A stretch of DNA of 64,000 nt from Leuctra nigra. Lineage: Eukaryota; Arthropoda; Insecta; Plecoptera; Leuctridae. The stretch's first letter is position 1. Each line of letters begins with the position of its first letter. The notes under the pieces were generated by a model. That model had not been told where the DNA came from. It did no database searches and saw only the letters and a program-made list of their open reading frames with translations. Position numbers and translations under genes: made by a program. The stretch is taken from positions 18,172,948 to 18,236,947 of the forward strand of contig OW203763.1 of the NCBI GenBank assembly GCA_934045905.1, given 5' to 3'. Shown here piece by piece: positions 15,101 through 25,945 of this stretch.

Positions 15101-18100
15101 AGGCGTTCCTCCGCCACCTGGTGACGTACGACGACCTTGTGCAGAACCCCAAACTGGTGGAGAATCCCGATCTCGTGGTGAACCTCGACGGAGGCTACTA
15201 CAACTGGAAGACAGCGTGTCCGATGGTGATGAGCGTCGTGCTCTATCAGCGATCTCTCCCGCAGCATCTCATCAACTTGATGACTGCCGAGTACATGCCG
15301 GCGATGACCACTATCCCCAAGGTCAGGGGACTACCTAACCTTGAATACCATGATTAACTTTTAAGTCAATTAAAAATAATTACCTATCCAGAAATTCTCT
15401 CGCAATCTTATTTTCACTGGTACTTTCACCAACTATTCCAGAATCTGAAACAAAATCGTGCGGTAACTGCCTAGATACATATGTGGAATTTCAGCTCTAA
15501 AACTACTAAAAATTAAACATTATAATAAATAAAATTGCAGACATGTGTAATGGTTGGTTTTAAACAATGAAGGGATATTTTTTTTATTGGAAAAGCAGTT
15601 TTCCGAAGTGTGATGGAAATAGTAAAATTAAAATACCATTTTTGTGAAAGTAATGTTGTGTATTGACTAATGATTGATTAACACTTGTCTTGCACTAGGA
15701 CCCTTTGCCGCAAGTAGTCGAACCAGGCCGAGGCTACTCCTCGTGGTTCTCATGGCGCAAGTCCACCGAGCCCAAGAAACCGAGTGGTCCGGAAGTAGAA
15801 GCCGATCCCATCACCAGCCTGGAGAGCTTCGAGGACGACGGCGATGCGGAGAAGAGAGACGAGGAGGTGGAGCAGATCATCGGAGGGTGAGTATTTCACT
15901 CACACTTATACCAACAGGCAACAACTGATGAGAGTAGATTGATACCTGTTTTATTTGTCTTGGACCTCATTATAAAGTATAATTGTAATGAAGCTTTATG
16001 ATTGTCCTTACGGTTTCAGCTTGAAGGAGAACGGCGGTATTAACATCCCGAACCAACTGCCTCGAGGTGTGAGCGAAGACGATGATATTATTACACAGAC
16101 TTATCACAGCACACCAAAGCCATCTGATGCCATACCAGTACCCAAAGAGTGAGTAAAAACATACTTACCTGTCAACAACCGCTAGCTGTGATTATGACAC
16201 CGGAGCTTTTATTTAATGTTGTTCCATCTCTGGAATTTACATATTGAGCTCTTTTTAATTAGTAAAAGATATTTCAAAATACCGTGGTTGAATGTTGTTA
16301 TTTGTTATGTTATGAACAGTGTGAAAGAAGAAGGCTACAATGGATCAAACTCCTCCGATGATTCTGACTCCGGCCCCTCGCCTGCCACCAAACGCCGCAG
16401 CTATCACGAGCATGACAAATTCCGCAAGACGCTGCGTCTCTCCTCCGAGCAAATAGCCGGACTCAACCTCATTGAGGGCACTAACGAGGTGGTATTCAGC
16501 GTTACCACGGCTTATCAGGGCACCACCCGATGCAAATGCCACATCTACAAGTGGCGTCATGATGACAGGGTTGTCATCTCCGACATCGATGGCACGATCA
16601 CCAAGTAAGTCACACTCTATGGCATAGAGCCGGAGAGTATGCCTTGTGTTTGTTTAAATTAATGTTATTTTTAATCTTTTGCCTTGAGCGGTTTGTTTTA
16701 GAATTCAGATACAAAATTTTTGTATTTTTATGTGATATTAAAACGAAATGTTGTTTCAGATCCGATGTGTTGGGTCACATCTTGCCAATCGTCGGCAAAG
16801 ACTGGGCTCAGAGTGGTGTCGCTCAGCTGTTCACGAAGATCAAGAACAACGGCTACAAACTGTTGTACTTGTCCGCAAGAGCCATCGGTAGGTGTTGTAC
16901 TAGAGTGTTTGAATGTTCTCGGCTCTTTGCTCGTGTTCGGATCTTGATTGTCTTGTGTTTGCAGGGCAAGCCCGTGTCACCCGGGAGTATCTCAAGTCCA
17001 TCAAGCAAGGGGATTTGTCGCTGCCGGACGGACCCTTGCTGCTCAATCCTACTAGTCTGATTAGTGCATTCCACAGGTGAGCGTAATATATAATTCTTGT
17101 TTCATGAGATCATGGACAGGGAATTCTATTAAGTTTATGTCTGCTCTGAATATTTCAGGCAGAATTAACAGTTTGGATGCTATTCTCAATTAAATGGTGT
17201 CCTTATGCAGTACTTTCTCTACGTTGTAAAATAATGTGACATTGTTCCATACAGGGAAGTGATTGAAAAGAAACCTGAAGAGTTCAAGATCTCGTGCCTC
17301 CGCGATATTCTCGCCTTATTTCCAGGCGATAGCAAACCGTTCTACGCAGGATACGGCAACAAAGTCAACGTGAGTAATGCAACAGGTCACTGTTCTCGGA
17401 TTGGTTGAAAATGAGTGTCTCGTAAATAACATAAGTAATGTTGAACCCTTCTTCTAGGATGTGTGGGCGTATCGAGCTGTGGGTATTCCCATCTTCCGCA
17501 TATTCACAATCAACCACCGCGGGGAATTGAAGCACGAACTTACTCAAACATTCCAATCCTCGTGAGTATTTTATGCATAATATATCATTAATCTTTGTGA
17601 TGTAATTTATATGACTGGTTGTTTAATGCAACTGGTCTGGGGGTAGAATTACTCTGGATGTTGTTGATGTGCAATTTAAGGTGTAATCCATTCTTGAGTT
17701 ATCTGTCTTTCTTTCTAAGAACTGGTTTTATAACATCTTAACGAATTTAAGATTTTATTTTACCCAGTTCAACCCAGTTTTATTTCTACTGTAGATAGTT
17801 GTGGTTTACACAGAAAAAATACATCTGAATAGAATAGTGTTTTCTCAATCTTGAGGTGGCAATTCAATTAAATGTGTTCAGAGCTTATACACCGGAATTA
17901 AATGTGTTTTAGGAATACACCACTTACCCATCTGTCTGTCTTTGTTTCGGGCAATTGCAAAGAGTATCTTTTCATTATATTATTTCTTTGATTTTACAGT
18001 TATACTGGACAAAGTTGCATAGTCAATGATCTATTTCCAATTGTTACGTAAATAAGATTGACAATTACAACAGAACCACCCTCTTCTAGTCAACTAGATT

Positions 18101-19079
18101 CTAAGAAATATTGGTAAGCACTTTTAAGTGTGTTTGCACTAGTTTAGTTGGGATATTGTGGCTTCTTGCTAGGGGCAGAGAGCATGTAAGCGCCATTGTT
18201 TCTACTACACCTATTCCATCTAAGGTTTTGCCCCTGGAAAGTCGGCATCTTATACATCACTGCTGCGTTGCGGGTTGCCTTCTTTCTTCCTTTCTTTCTT
18301 CGTACATAACCAACCATCAATTACTGTTTACATGTAGCTATTGATGTCTGGGCCAGGTACATGAGCTATGTCGCACTAACTGAACTATTCATTAACTTTG
18401 GAATATGCTTTGCTTCATGTACCTACTAATTGCTTCTGTATTACCTAATCATATGCAAGGTGAGCTGTGTGGATGTAGATTGGTGATGGTTGCTGATATT
18501 GAGTTATCTGGAGGTTGTTCATCAATATGTTATGCAACTAATCCCTAACTGATCAATGTACTTTCTTCATTATTCAGGTAATTTAAGTTTAAATGACATC
18601 TTCAGTTATTTGCGTTTTTTAATTATTTCCATTTGCATCTAGAAATGTGTCATCACTCATCAGTCATCAGGTACCATATAATGACATTTTGCTTCCTCTG
18701 ATAAACTTTCTTCTGTAATCTAACCATGAATGATACAAAAAATGCAGGGCACATCAATTTCCATAAAATAATATGTACCAAATCAATTTACAATCAGTAA
18801 CTTGCTTTCAATTTGATTATTGACTTTTTTATTTTATATCTTGGTTTGTCAGCAAATATTTCAATTTATTTCTTTCATCACAGTTACTCGAATATGAGTT
18901 TCATCGTCGACCAAATGTTTCCGCCACCGCCCGAAGTGGACGCCTCCGAGGATTACTCGAGCTTCGTCTACTGGCGAGAACCGATCGCAGATATCTCCAT
19001 CGATCCAACCATTGAAGCGATCGCAAACGCAGCTAAAGTGCCAAATAATGCGAAGAAATCACCTAAAAAATCACCTTAA
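6176..19079 (+). CDS. Lpin: Lipin, Mg2+-dependent phosphatidate phosphatase (15 coding exons)
   Basis: Lipin dephosphorylates phosphatidate to diacylglycerol at the ER membrane for triacylglycerol and phospholipid synthesis, and also acts as a nuclear coregulator. Inferred exons: 6176-6364, 9036-9890, 10287-10495, 13201-13448, 13922-14119, 14382-14526, 15039-15321, 15699-15886, 16020-16148, 16320-16604, 16760-16887, 16965-17076, 17255-17369, 17458-17561, 18884-19079. All have GT/AG borders and the phases join without a stop, giving about 1127 aa, close to the length of fly lipin. N-LIP covers residues 1 to about 110 ([19 protein letters not shown]). A basic NLS (KRKRRKK) is near residue 255. 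WRWGELP and SPIQSDTE are lipin middle-region motifs. C-LIP carries the catalytic DxDxT motif (DIDGT, about residues 903-907) and the LxxIL motif LGHIL just after it. I chose the ATG at 6176 (MNSMNYIG); 6185 is the alternative. The last exon lies in the duplicated segment. Confidence 0.95.
6365..9035 (+). other. Lipin intron 1
   Basis: A 2.7-kb intron with a GTGAGT donor and a TTGCAG acceptor. Apart from a tRNA-derived SINE scrap near 7192-7250 I see no gene or clear transposon. Small open frames at 7.3-7.9 kb overlap in several frames on both strands and have no domain. Confidence 0.8.
7192..7250 (-). repeat. tRNA-derived SINE fragment
   Basis: On the minus strand a perfect RNA polymerase III B box (GGTTCGAATCC) sits in a paired T-arm (GTGGG/CCCAC). 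No complete cloverleaf or box A partner is evident, so this looks like a truncated SINE head rather than a functional tRNA. Confidence 0.45.
9891..13200 (+). other. Lipin introns 2 and 3 (around exon 3 at 10287-10495)
   Basis: AT-rich intronic DNA. A polypyrimidine-rich stretch lies near 11690-11745. I see no further exon, transposon ends or RNA gene. Exon 3 ends in phase 2 and exon 4 completes the codon, so no extra exon is required, though a cassette exon cannot be excluded. Confidence 0.7.
13449..16319 (+). other. Lipin introns 4-9
   Basis: Short introns (about 130 to 520 bp) between the listed exons, each with GT/AG ends. No mobile element with recognisable ends is present. A short motif near 14648-14690 (CTGACGAAGGC ... 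GGCTGAAACAT) resembles a widespread retroelement-associated sequence but is too short to classify. Confidence 0.7.
18000..18051 (+). CDS. Candidate alternative terminal exon of lipin
   Basis: Within the last lipin intron a pyrimidine tract and TTTTACAG are followed by an open stretch in the phase left by exon 14 (TC + T). It reads [17 protein letters not shown] and then TAA. The standard last exon begins [14 protein letters not shown], so the two align position by position through LFP/MFP. This looks like a duplicated terminal exon giving a lipin of about 1079 aa that lacks the YWREP-containing tail. No good AATAAA follows closely, so it may be a decayed exon or may use a distant poly(A) site. 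Confidence 0.5.
18052..18883 (+). other. Remainder of the last lipin intron
   Basis: AT-rich, with a pyrimidine-rich CTTTC stretch near 18280-18300. I see no coding exon or transposon ends here. The left edge of the duplicated segment (18836) falls near its end. Confidence 0.6.
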
Positions 19080-19722
19080 AAAGTAAAAGCAACTTATTAC
19101 ACTAACGAAGTATGCGAATGCGACATTCTCTCTCTAAAATAACTTTAATTGAAAGTTGAAACACAATATTCCTGATGCTACATTGTGTTCAATTTATAGC
19201 TTACTATCTTTTGGGAAAATGTGGTACGGATAGTATCAAACTAAATGTGATCAATTGGGTACTCTGCATTGCATTGTATGGGAAAGTATTTATTAAAATG
19301 CAATGTAAACTGTCGGATAATGTAGTAATTTCTGCCTGTTCTTAATCGTGCTATTGCAATATGAAATTGAGCAATTGCTGTCGAGTCACTGCATGGCTAA
19401 AAGAGCTTTTGCTAAAAGCTTTCAACAAATTCTCGTAACTAACCAGTAATCATGTACACTTAAAAATAAGCCGGTAAATTCAGCGGAATATGTATCTTGC
19501 TAAACTGTTGTTCAATCATTATGTTACCATTAGCCAGTATTGAAACTACTATCTCTTGTGATTTTAATTGTTAATTTAAAGTAGTTACGAATCTGGATGA
19601 AAATGGTTCAAAGTTACATTGATTAGTTTTTTTTCATTTACATAATGAATGTTATGCCTTATTGCATAATACTTATGATTCGATGAATGTAGAACCTCGA
19701 TTATTATTTAATATTACTATTA

Positions 19723-19768
<46 letters not shown>

Positions 19769-19769
19769 T
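19723..19769. repeat. (ATT)n microsatellite, copy A
   Basis: About 15 ATT units in the lipin 3' UTR. The copy B array (39916-39959) is slightly shorter, as expected for a fast-mutating marker between recently separated copies. Confidence 0.9.
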
Positions 19770-19899
19770 ATATACTACTATCGTATTATTACTATTCCTA
19801 AGAAAGTATTGAAGCAATCTTTGGATTCCTAAAGTATGATCCTAAACTACCCCAAGTTGTCTACTTGTGATCTGTATTCTCAGTGTGTGAATTGCTTTC

Positions 19900-19905
19900 A
19901 ATAAA
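19900..19905 (+). terminator. Lipin poly(A) signal
   Basis: AATAAA about 820 nt after the lipin stop, followed by T-rich sequence. It is the first good signal after the standard terminal exon. Confidence 0.6.
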
Positions 19906-20022
19906 GGCACTCAAGAAGATCAATTGAATATTTTTACAATGCCCTTATCCTTTCCAAACATCCTGGAAAATAAATGCATCTCCTATCAATCACAATTCAA
20001 TCACAATCACAGTCACAGTCAA

Positions 20023-20167
20023 TGTTCAAGTGGCACTACAGCTAGTATTTATTTATTTATTTAAAGTAAGTTTTCGGCCCTAAACTCACACTAGAGCCAT
20101 CCGGTCTTTGTACCAAAAAATGATATTAAAATAAATGTTAAATACTAGCCGTAGTGCCACTTGAACA
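20023..20167. mobile_element. Small inverted-repeat element (MITE-like), copy A
   Basis: Near-perfect terminal inverted repeats of about 29 bp (starting TGTTCAAGTGGCACTAC) flank about 85 bp. It is also present in copy B at 40213-40357, so it predates the duplication. The superfamily was not determined. Confidence 0.65.
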
Positions 20168-20515
20168 TCGACCGCGGACCAATTTCAGTGTCCAAGAATG
20201 TGCATAGTGGTACCTACACGATATATTTGAGAAAAATATTTTGTATAATGGTTATAGAACCACATTTATCAAAAAGCCCACGAGATACAAATGTATAATC
20301 AAGTAGTAGTACACCCAAAAATTCACAAAACGGTATTTGAACGAAACGGATTGGATGCTGGTAGGTTCTTTGACAATCGATCCTTGTTATTATCAGTGAA
20401 ATCTGTGCTCACCTACTAGATGTAGATGACAAGGTAAGCTGGTTGAGTGTATACATACAGAAGATATTTGAGATGCATATCCTTTATGTGGTGGTACAAC
20501 AGTTGTATACTACGT

Positions 20516-20625
20516 ATCACATAAAATGAGAATTTTCTTGTCACGGTGACAAGCTCCTCATCTCAATGTTATTCACGGTCTTCGAGTCTTGTCACTGTGA
20601 CAATAAAGTTCTCATTTTATGTGAT
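20516..20625. mobile_element. Hairpin element with ATCACATAAAATGAGAA ends, copy A
   Basis: Terminal inverted repeats of about 17 bp enclose two short GTCAC..GTGAC palindromic patches. The copy at 40706-40815 differs by very few bases. Confidence 0.6.
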
Positions 20626-22523
20626 CGCATCCACAATAGGAGAACAATAAAAACACAGTGTGCTAAATAGACGGGAGTCCTTGCTTAGGAATAAGTAGTC
20701 GCTTTTCTAATAGGCCACGTACACTTCTTCCATCCACCTCCTTTCTTAATCATTGTCATCACTTGACAGACACTCTCCTGACCTCTTTAGGCGCTGTACT
20801 ATATAGCCTTTTGTACAGTCGAGGAAACAAGATCGCCGCACTCTGCCTCTCTCTGACCCATATCATAAACATGTTTTGATATGGAGCAGAGAGAGATAGA
20901 GTACAAACAACTTATTCCCACGCTTGTAACACCCCACCCGCAAAATAAATTTTATACTCTTAATGACGACCCCTCACGAATGTGATCAATAAACTCACAA
21001 TATATTTTCTGATCAAATAATATGTAAAAATAGTTTTGAAAGTGACAAAAAATTACCTTTTGGCCTTTTGGGCTGATGTTTAAAGGCCCTAATCAGTGGA
21101 TAATCTTCGAAGCATTTTCATTTTCTTTTTTGACTTGACAGTTGAAGATCTTTTAAAAATACTATGCAGTGTAGTTTTATATCCCATTTCTAAATATGTG
21201 TTCAAAAAGACTCTTATCTCTTACCGCCTCGTCTTGTCACAATTAATGAATTAAATTCTCAAAAATGTTCAAAAATGCCGCTTTAACCCCCCCCCCCCCC
21301 CCCCCTCCGTACACCAGTCACACCCACCAGGGGTCAAAGTGCATACAAGTGAATTTTCAATTTTCAATTGTACATTTTATTTGGCTCCATCTATTTTGTT
21401 CAAATGGCTGCACTCTAGTGTTAAATGGACCCTCGAGAGTCGAGAGCCATGCAGTCAGATACTCCATTTGGTTTCGTATGTTGACTCACGTTGGCAAAAC
21501 TGTCCTATAAGAAGAAGAGGCAAAAGGCAAAACTGCCCTAAGAAGAAGAGGCAAAAGGCAGTCATATTTTCCTACTGTCATCTACGCGGATATTATTTCG
21601 TCATGTCCACTTTCGTTAAAAAAAATCCTTTTTTGACTTAGTGTTAAATAATTTCATGAATGAATTGATTTCCTTATATCTAGATATCATTGCCATAATG
21701 ATTAATAACATATGTTCAATTTATTGCAGCAATATCTGTATGCACGATCCTAATCAATTTTGGCAGAACAATGAAAATTATATTAAATTTAATGCTGTTT
21801 CAATGCATTCAAAGATAATATAATATCGATACCTACAAGTTTTAGAAAATGCATTACTTTAGTTTTAGAGATACCTTCAGTTATTTAGTCTAAGGAGATA
21901 CTTACAATTACAAATATTAAATCGCAGTTGTATATTTTATATTATATTAGTTGACTTTACTATGTGATAAAGGTTGCCAACTTTACACCAATCGAATTCC
22001 AGATATTGCAGCTCTAAAATTCATAAATTCACAAATTTTGTAATTTGGGGAAAACACGTATGCGTACGAAAAGACGACCCCGCATGATATCAGTGAAGGA
22101 GGACCCCACAGTATACGATTGCATACGTGCATTGGCCCCTTTTTCATTCCTTCTGGACTACAATCTTCGGCGATTTGATTTATGGCAATTTTGATAATTT
22201 GATTTATCATAAGTTTCATATTTTCAACAATTCCGGACATTATGCTGTCGGGAATGAGGTGATTCTGGCATCCGGACAATGTTGTCCAATTCAGGAGTGT
22301 CTGGATAAAATTGGGATGGTTGGCAACCCTTTCTGTGATGCGGCAACATCACTGATTTGAGGGGCCTGGTGCCTTACCCTATTTATCAAACTTGAGAATC
22401 ATATAGAACTAAAATTCTATATTCTCTTTAAAAAAAATTACCTATCTCTGTGTAAATAAATATATAATTACTGCTTAGGTATATTTAAATTATTAAAGTC
22501 AAATAAACTTGAAACGATTTCAA
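20626..22523. other. Intergenic DNA between lipin and the F-box gene, copy A
   Basis: The region holds a poly-C run near 21288-21305 and AT-rich DNA without a supported gene. The open frames around 21.3-22.4 kb have no domain and are not in a splice-compatible arrangement with neighbours. The copy B equivalent is 40816-42727, with a longer poly-C run. Confidence 0.6.
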
Positions 22524-22529
22524 TTTATT
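22524..22529 (-). terminator. F-box gene poly(A) signal, copy A
   Basis: TTTATT on the plus strand reads AATAAA on the minus strand, about 175 nt past the F-box gene stop codon. Confidence 0.5.
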
Positions 22530-22703
22530 AGATAAAATTCCTACTTGTACATACTTTAGAGACAACAATAATTTAGAATAAGAATTCCGTTCACTTAATT
22601 GCATAGCAGCACAAACTTTAACATGATTAGTTTGACACTAACTCTAAAATAATAATACCTAAACAAATTTTGATGTATTTTCATCACTCAGGATGTACTT
22701 CCT

Positions 22704-24620
22704 TTACTCAGTCTTATAAGAAGCTACGAACTTCCTATCACATTCGCACTCAGGGTCGTATGCCGTAATCATCATGTCGAATGTTTGTACCTTACCCAAT
22801 TTCATCTCCACTCTCTCACACTTCTCCAACAACAATGTGGAGATAAGTCCGGATGCGCATGTAAAATCAAATTCAATCATGAATCTTTCGTTGATATTCG
22901 ACCTGGTTGGTATAGCACATTCAAACTGCAAGATCGTCTCCTCGGAATCTGTGGATTTGCCAACGACACTGTTGACGATGGCCAACACTTCGAAGTCCGG
23001 ATCGGGCTGGAATCTCTTACATCTAAAATGGTTTTCCATGATGAGGCACTCCAGATTTGATGAACTCACGATCCGTCCAAAACTTTTGAAGATCTCCTCC
23101 AGACAAAAGTTTATACAAGTATCGTTGACATCAATTGTATCCTCTCCATTCTTGCGTAATGTAAATATCGAACTTGGGATGTCATACTGTGCCTTAATTC
23201 TAGCCAGACCTGTCGGATTGTAATGCACCAGCGCAAAGTTCATATTGGCGAGTATGCTGTTCTCCATCAAATTGAGAAGGCCAATGAACCTGTAAGCGTA
23301 TTTCAACAAAAGACCCGACATTGTGTATTCAACACCATCGTGTCCACTCGTGATAGAAGACCCTTCATAATCTTCCATTTCTTGAGATAATTTCTTAGAA
23401 ATTTTCCAAGTGTATTTATCTGTTTCCCCACGCAACTTGGACAAAACGTATGGTTTACGAAGGAGATCACAGCTTAAATGACATTCTGTATGTGAATTCC
23501 AGTCTTCCGGCATTTCCTTTACCTTCTGAATGGCATCTGTGACGCAATCGAGTAGCTTGCCGCAATTGATGTAAGCCGATGCACATGCTGGCCGGCGGCT
23601 CCACAGTAATGCGTTGAGGTTACGGAAGTGAGCTTGAATTTCTTGCATAAAATGGACCTTCTTACCAGTCATTTCTATTATACAGCCATCAAAATAAGTC
23701 GGCTGAGGAATTGCTAGAAATACTTCCAATTTTTCTTCGAATTCTGTTTTTGCAGAAGCGACTTCTTGGACTATCTGCGCCTGTGAGGTAAAGATTTCAA
23801 GTTTTTAGACAAGAAAAACAAAAAATAATAATAATTGAACTTTAATTTTAAGCTCTTTTCTATCGATATTAGAGCGAAGTAAGTAATCTTCAACTTGTTC
23901 AGTGGTGTAGTCCTAAAAACATTTATGGATATACGCAAAAAAAATGACATGCGAAGGAAATTACGGGGTTTGCGGGCGAAGCCCCCACGAAAATTTTATT
24001 CAAGGTCATTTAAATGCGAAAAATGGTGTGTACGCCCGTATACTGCGTATACCCCAACAATTATTTATGGGTATACGCACAGGTCAAAAACAATTTGTAG
24101 GTATACGGCGTACCCGTGGAAAACTTCCATGGAGTCAGGATGATATGAAGGGATGTGCGTTGTGAAAAGTATCCGACCGAACCGGTTCGAGCCCCGGTTC
24201 GGTCGGATATTTTTCACATCGCACATTTCTTCATATATTATAAAAAAAAGTTGTTGAGAATTTATATGTACAGAAAAACCAAGTGATGGCTTTTGTAAAT
24301 CTTAGAAAAGATTTCTCAAATTACCAAATGTATCTTTATAGCTATAGATTTGTTAGTATGATTTGTGGCAAATGTCTTCAAGGTACAAATTAACGTAATA
24401 TCCATGGTGTTTCATGGCTTCAGACCATTTACCTGCATTCGTTGAATGGATCGGCCAATAATGTCCTCGCTGACATCCTTGAACCTCCTGCTCACTGCTC
24501 GTAAAGTGTCAAGTTGCTTATACTCCTCAAGATTCTCCATTACCAGCGACAGGACCTCGTAGGGAATCTTGTCCATGTGGCAGTCCAGGCGGGTCGAGTG
24601 TCGGGTTGGTACATGATGAT
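22704..24620 (-). CDS. F-box protein, copy A
   Basis: Two coding exons on the minus strand. Exon 1 has an acceptor at 24621-24622, an ATG at 24576, and ends at 24433 before GTAAAT. Exon 2 runs from 23780 to the stop at 22704, after ACCTCACAG. The phase-0 join reads RSIQRMQ/AQIVQEVAS and gives about 406 aa. Residues 2-45 (DKIPYEVLSLVMENLEE..LRAVSRRFKDV) match the F-box pattern, so the protein is expected to bind Skp1 in an SCF ubiquitin ligase. Residues 49-70 form a likely amphipathic helix. The remaining 330 or so residues are soluble, with many acidic and Cys residues, and match no domain I recognise. The stretch AYINCGKLLDCVTDAIQKV faintly recalls FBXO28, but that is a guess. The frame is open upstream of the ATG to the acceptor, so a longer N-terminus from a further exon is possible. 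Confidence 0.75.
24144..24235. repeat. Near-perfect hairpin in the F-box intron, copy A
   Basis: Arms of about 42 bp, with a core of CCGACCGAACCGG pairing with its complement, form a strong hairpin. It lies next to a block with repeated GTATAC motifs (23930-24110). It may be the end of a non-autonomous transposon. Copy B equivalent: 44348-44439. Confidence 0.7.
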
Positions 24621-24729
24621 CTGCACAAGACAAATCGAATTGTTCGATTCCTGCCGCATTCCACAATGGCCACTTTCACGAGCTTAAACTTGGCTTCAAC
24701 TGCCCAGTTAATTCTATATATTAAAGTAT

Positions 24730-24850
24730 AATTCTATAACTTTAAAATTCATGATTCGGCTTGAATCCGATTCGGTGGAATGTTAATCCAAATGGCCGTG
24801 AATCGGATATTCCAACAGAATCGGGAACTTTAAAGTTATGGAATTGATAA
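24730..24850. repeat. Imperfect inverted repeat (MITE-like), copy A
   Basis: ATAACTTTAAA ... TTTAAAGTTAT ends enclose GATTC-rich arms that pair imperfectly. It lies upstream of the F-box exon. Equivalent near 44934-45054 in copy B. Confidence 0.45.
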
Positions 24851-25183
24851 TTTTCTTTATAATTTATCTTGATAATTATCTTTCACATTCTATTTCTCTA
24901 CCTGGCCCCCTACCTGCAATTAAATTTACTTATGATTTAAATTGTTCAAATTAAAAACTAGGAAGTCCAGCAGAAAGTACACCCAACAAATCATAAAACG
25001 GGATTTGAACGAAACGGATTGGCTGCTGGTCAGGTTCCTTGACAATCGATCCTTGTTATTATATTATCAATGGCATCAGAGCTCATCTCCCTACTAGAGG
25101 TAGATGACGAGTTAGTTAGCATAGACTTCATCGGATGATGCCATCACATTTTTTCAGCCAACTATTCTATAATTCACCAAGTT

Positions 25184-25550
25184 AGCGGAAATCGCACGGT
25201 TCGTCAGAGCGTTTTTTTGAAATTTTGTCTTCCCACTAAATAATTTTAAAAAATCAGATAGTAACGACCCATTACAGCCTAATAGACTAATTAATGCCTC
25301 ACACTGGAGTATTTTATGACCTCTGGTGCGACCTCAAAGTGTTAAATACGATTATTTTTTATTATTTTACTAAAAATATCGTATTTAACACTTTGAGGTC
25401 GTACCAGAGGTCATAATGAACTCCAGTGTGCGGCATTATTTAGTCTATCATACTGTAATGGGTCGTTACTATCTGTTTTTTTTAAATTATTTAGTGGGAA
25501 GACAAATTTTCAAAAAAACGCTCTGACGAACCGTGCGATTCCCGTTCGCT
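25184..25550. mobile_element. Foldback palindrome, copy A (intact)
   Basis: Two arms of about 165 bp in inverted orientation flank a short AT-rich centre near 25355-25375. The arms differ by several substitutions. The structure is typical of a foldback/MITE element and can form a long hairpin. Copy B keeps only a rearranged remnant (45388-45540). Confidence 0.85.
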
Positions 25551-25945
25551 TCCGTTTGCCTCTTAAGACCTTTCAGATCCAATGAAACTATACATACCAA
25601 AACAAGAAAATATATTATCCAAATGTTATCAGACTTTCAGGGCCTACAGATAATATAAACTCGTTCTTTGGGATATTGCATCCTGCTTTATTAGTTTATT
25701 ATGCTATAAGAAGATAATAAGAATTATTAAAAAAAATATAAAATAATAAAAGAGGTTGAAATATCCCAAAGAAAGTGACAGTAGACATATCACAAATTTT
25801 TTTTAGTAATTTTTAGTTTTTTTTTAGCTAGAGCTTGAGGTTATTTGGGTCCGGGAGGAATGTCAGGAGTCTTGAATTCTTGGAGACAATAAAAAGGATT
25901 TTGGAGAAAATAGGTTCTCAGACTAGTTGGGATTTCTGACGTGTT

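Larger units (their letters stand above)
19080..19920 (+). other. Lipin 3' UTR
   Basis: Sequence after the lipin stop codon runs to an AATAAA at 19900-19905 and includes an (ATT)n microsatellite. It is copied almost unchanged at about 39273-40110 in copy B. Confidence 0.65.

Noticed and set aside
22774..23223. 149-aa plus-strand open frame
   Set aside because: It lies antisense to the F-box exon 2, which has a proper splice structure. It is a shadow frame, repeated at 42978-43427.
23900..24240. Complete hAT element in the F-box intron, starting CAGTGGTGTAGTCC
   Set aside because: The left end looks hAT-like but no matching right end or 8-bp duplication was found.
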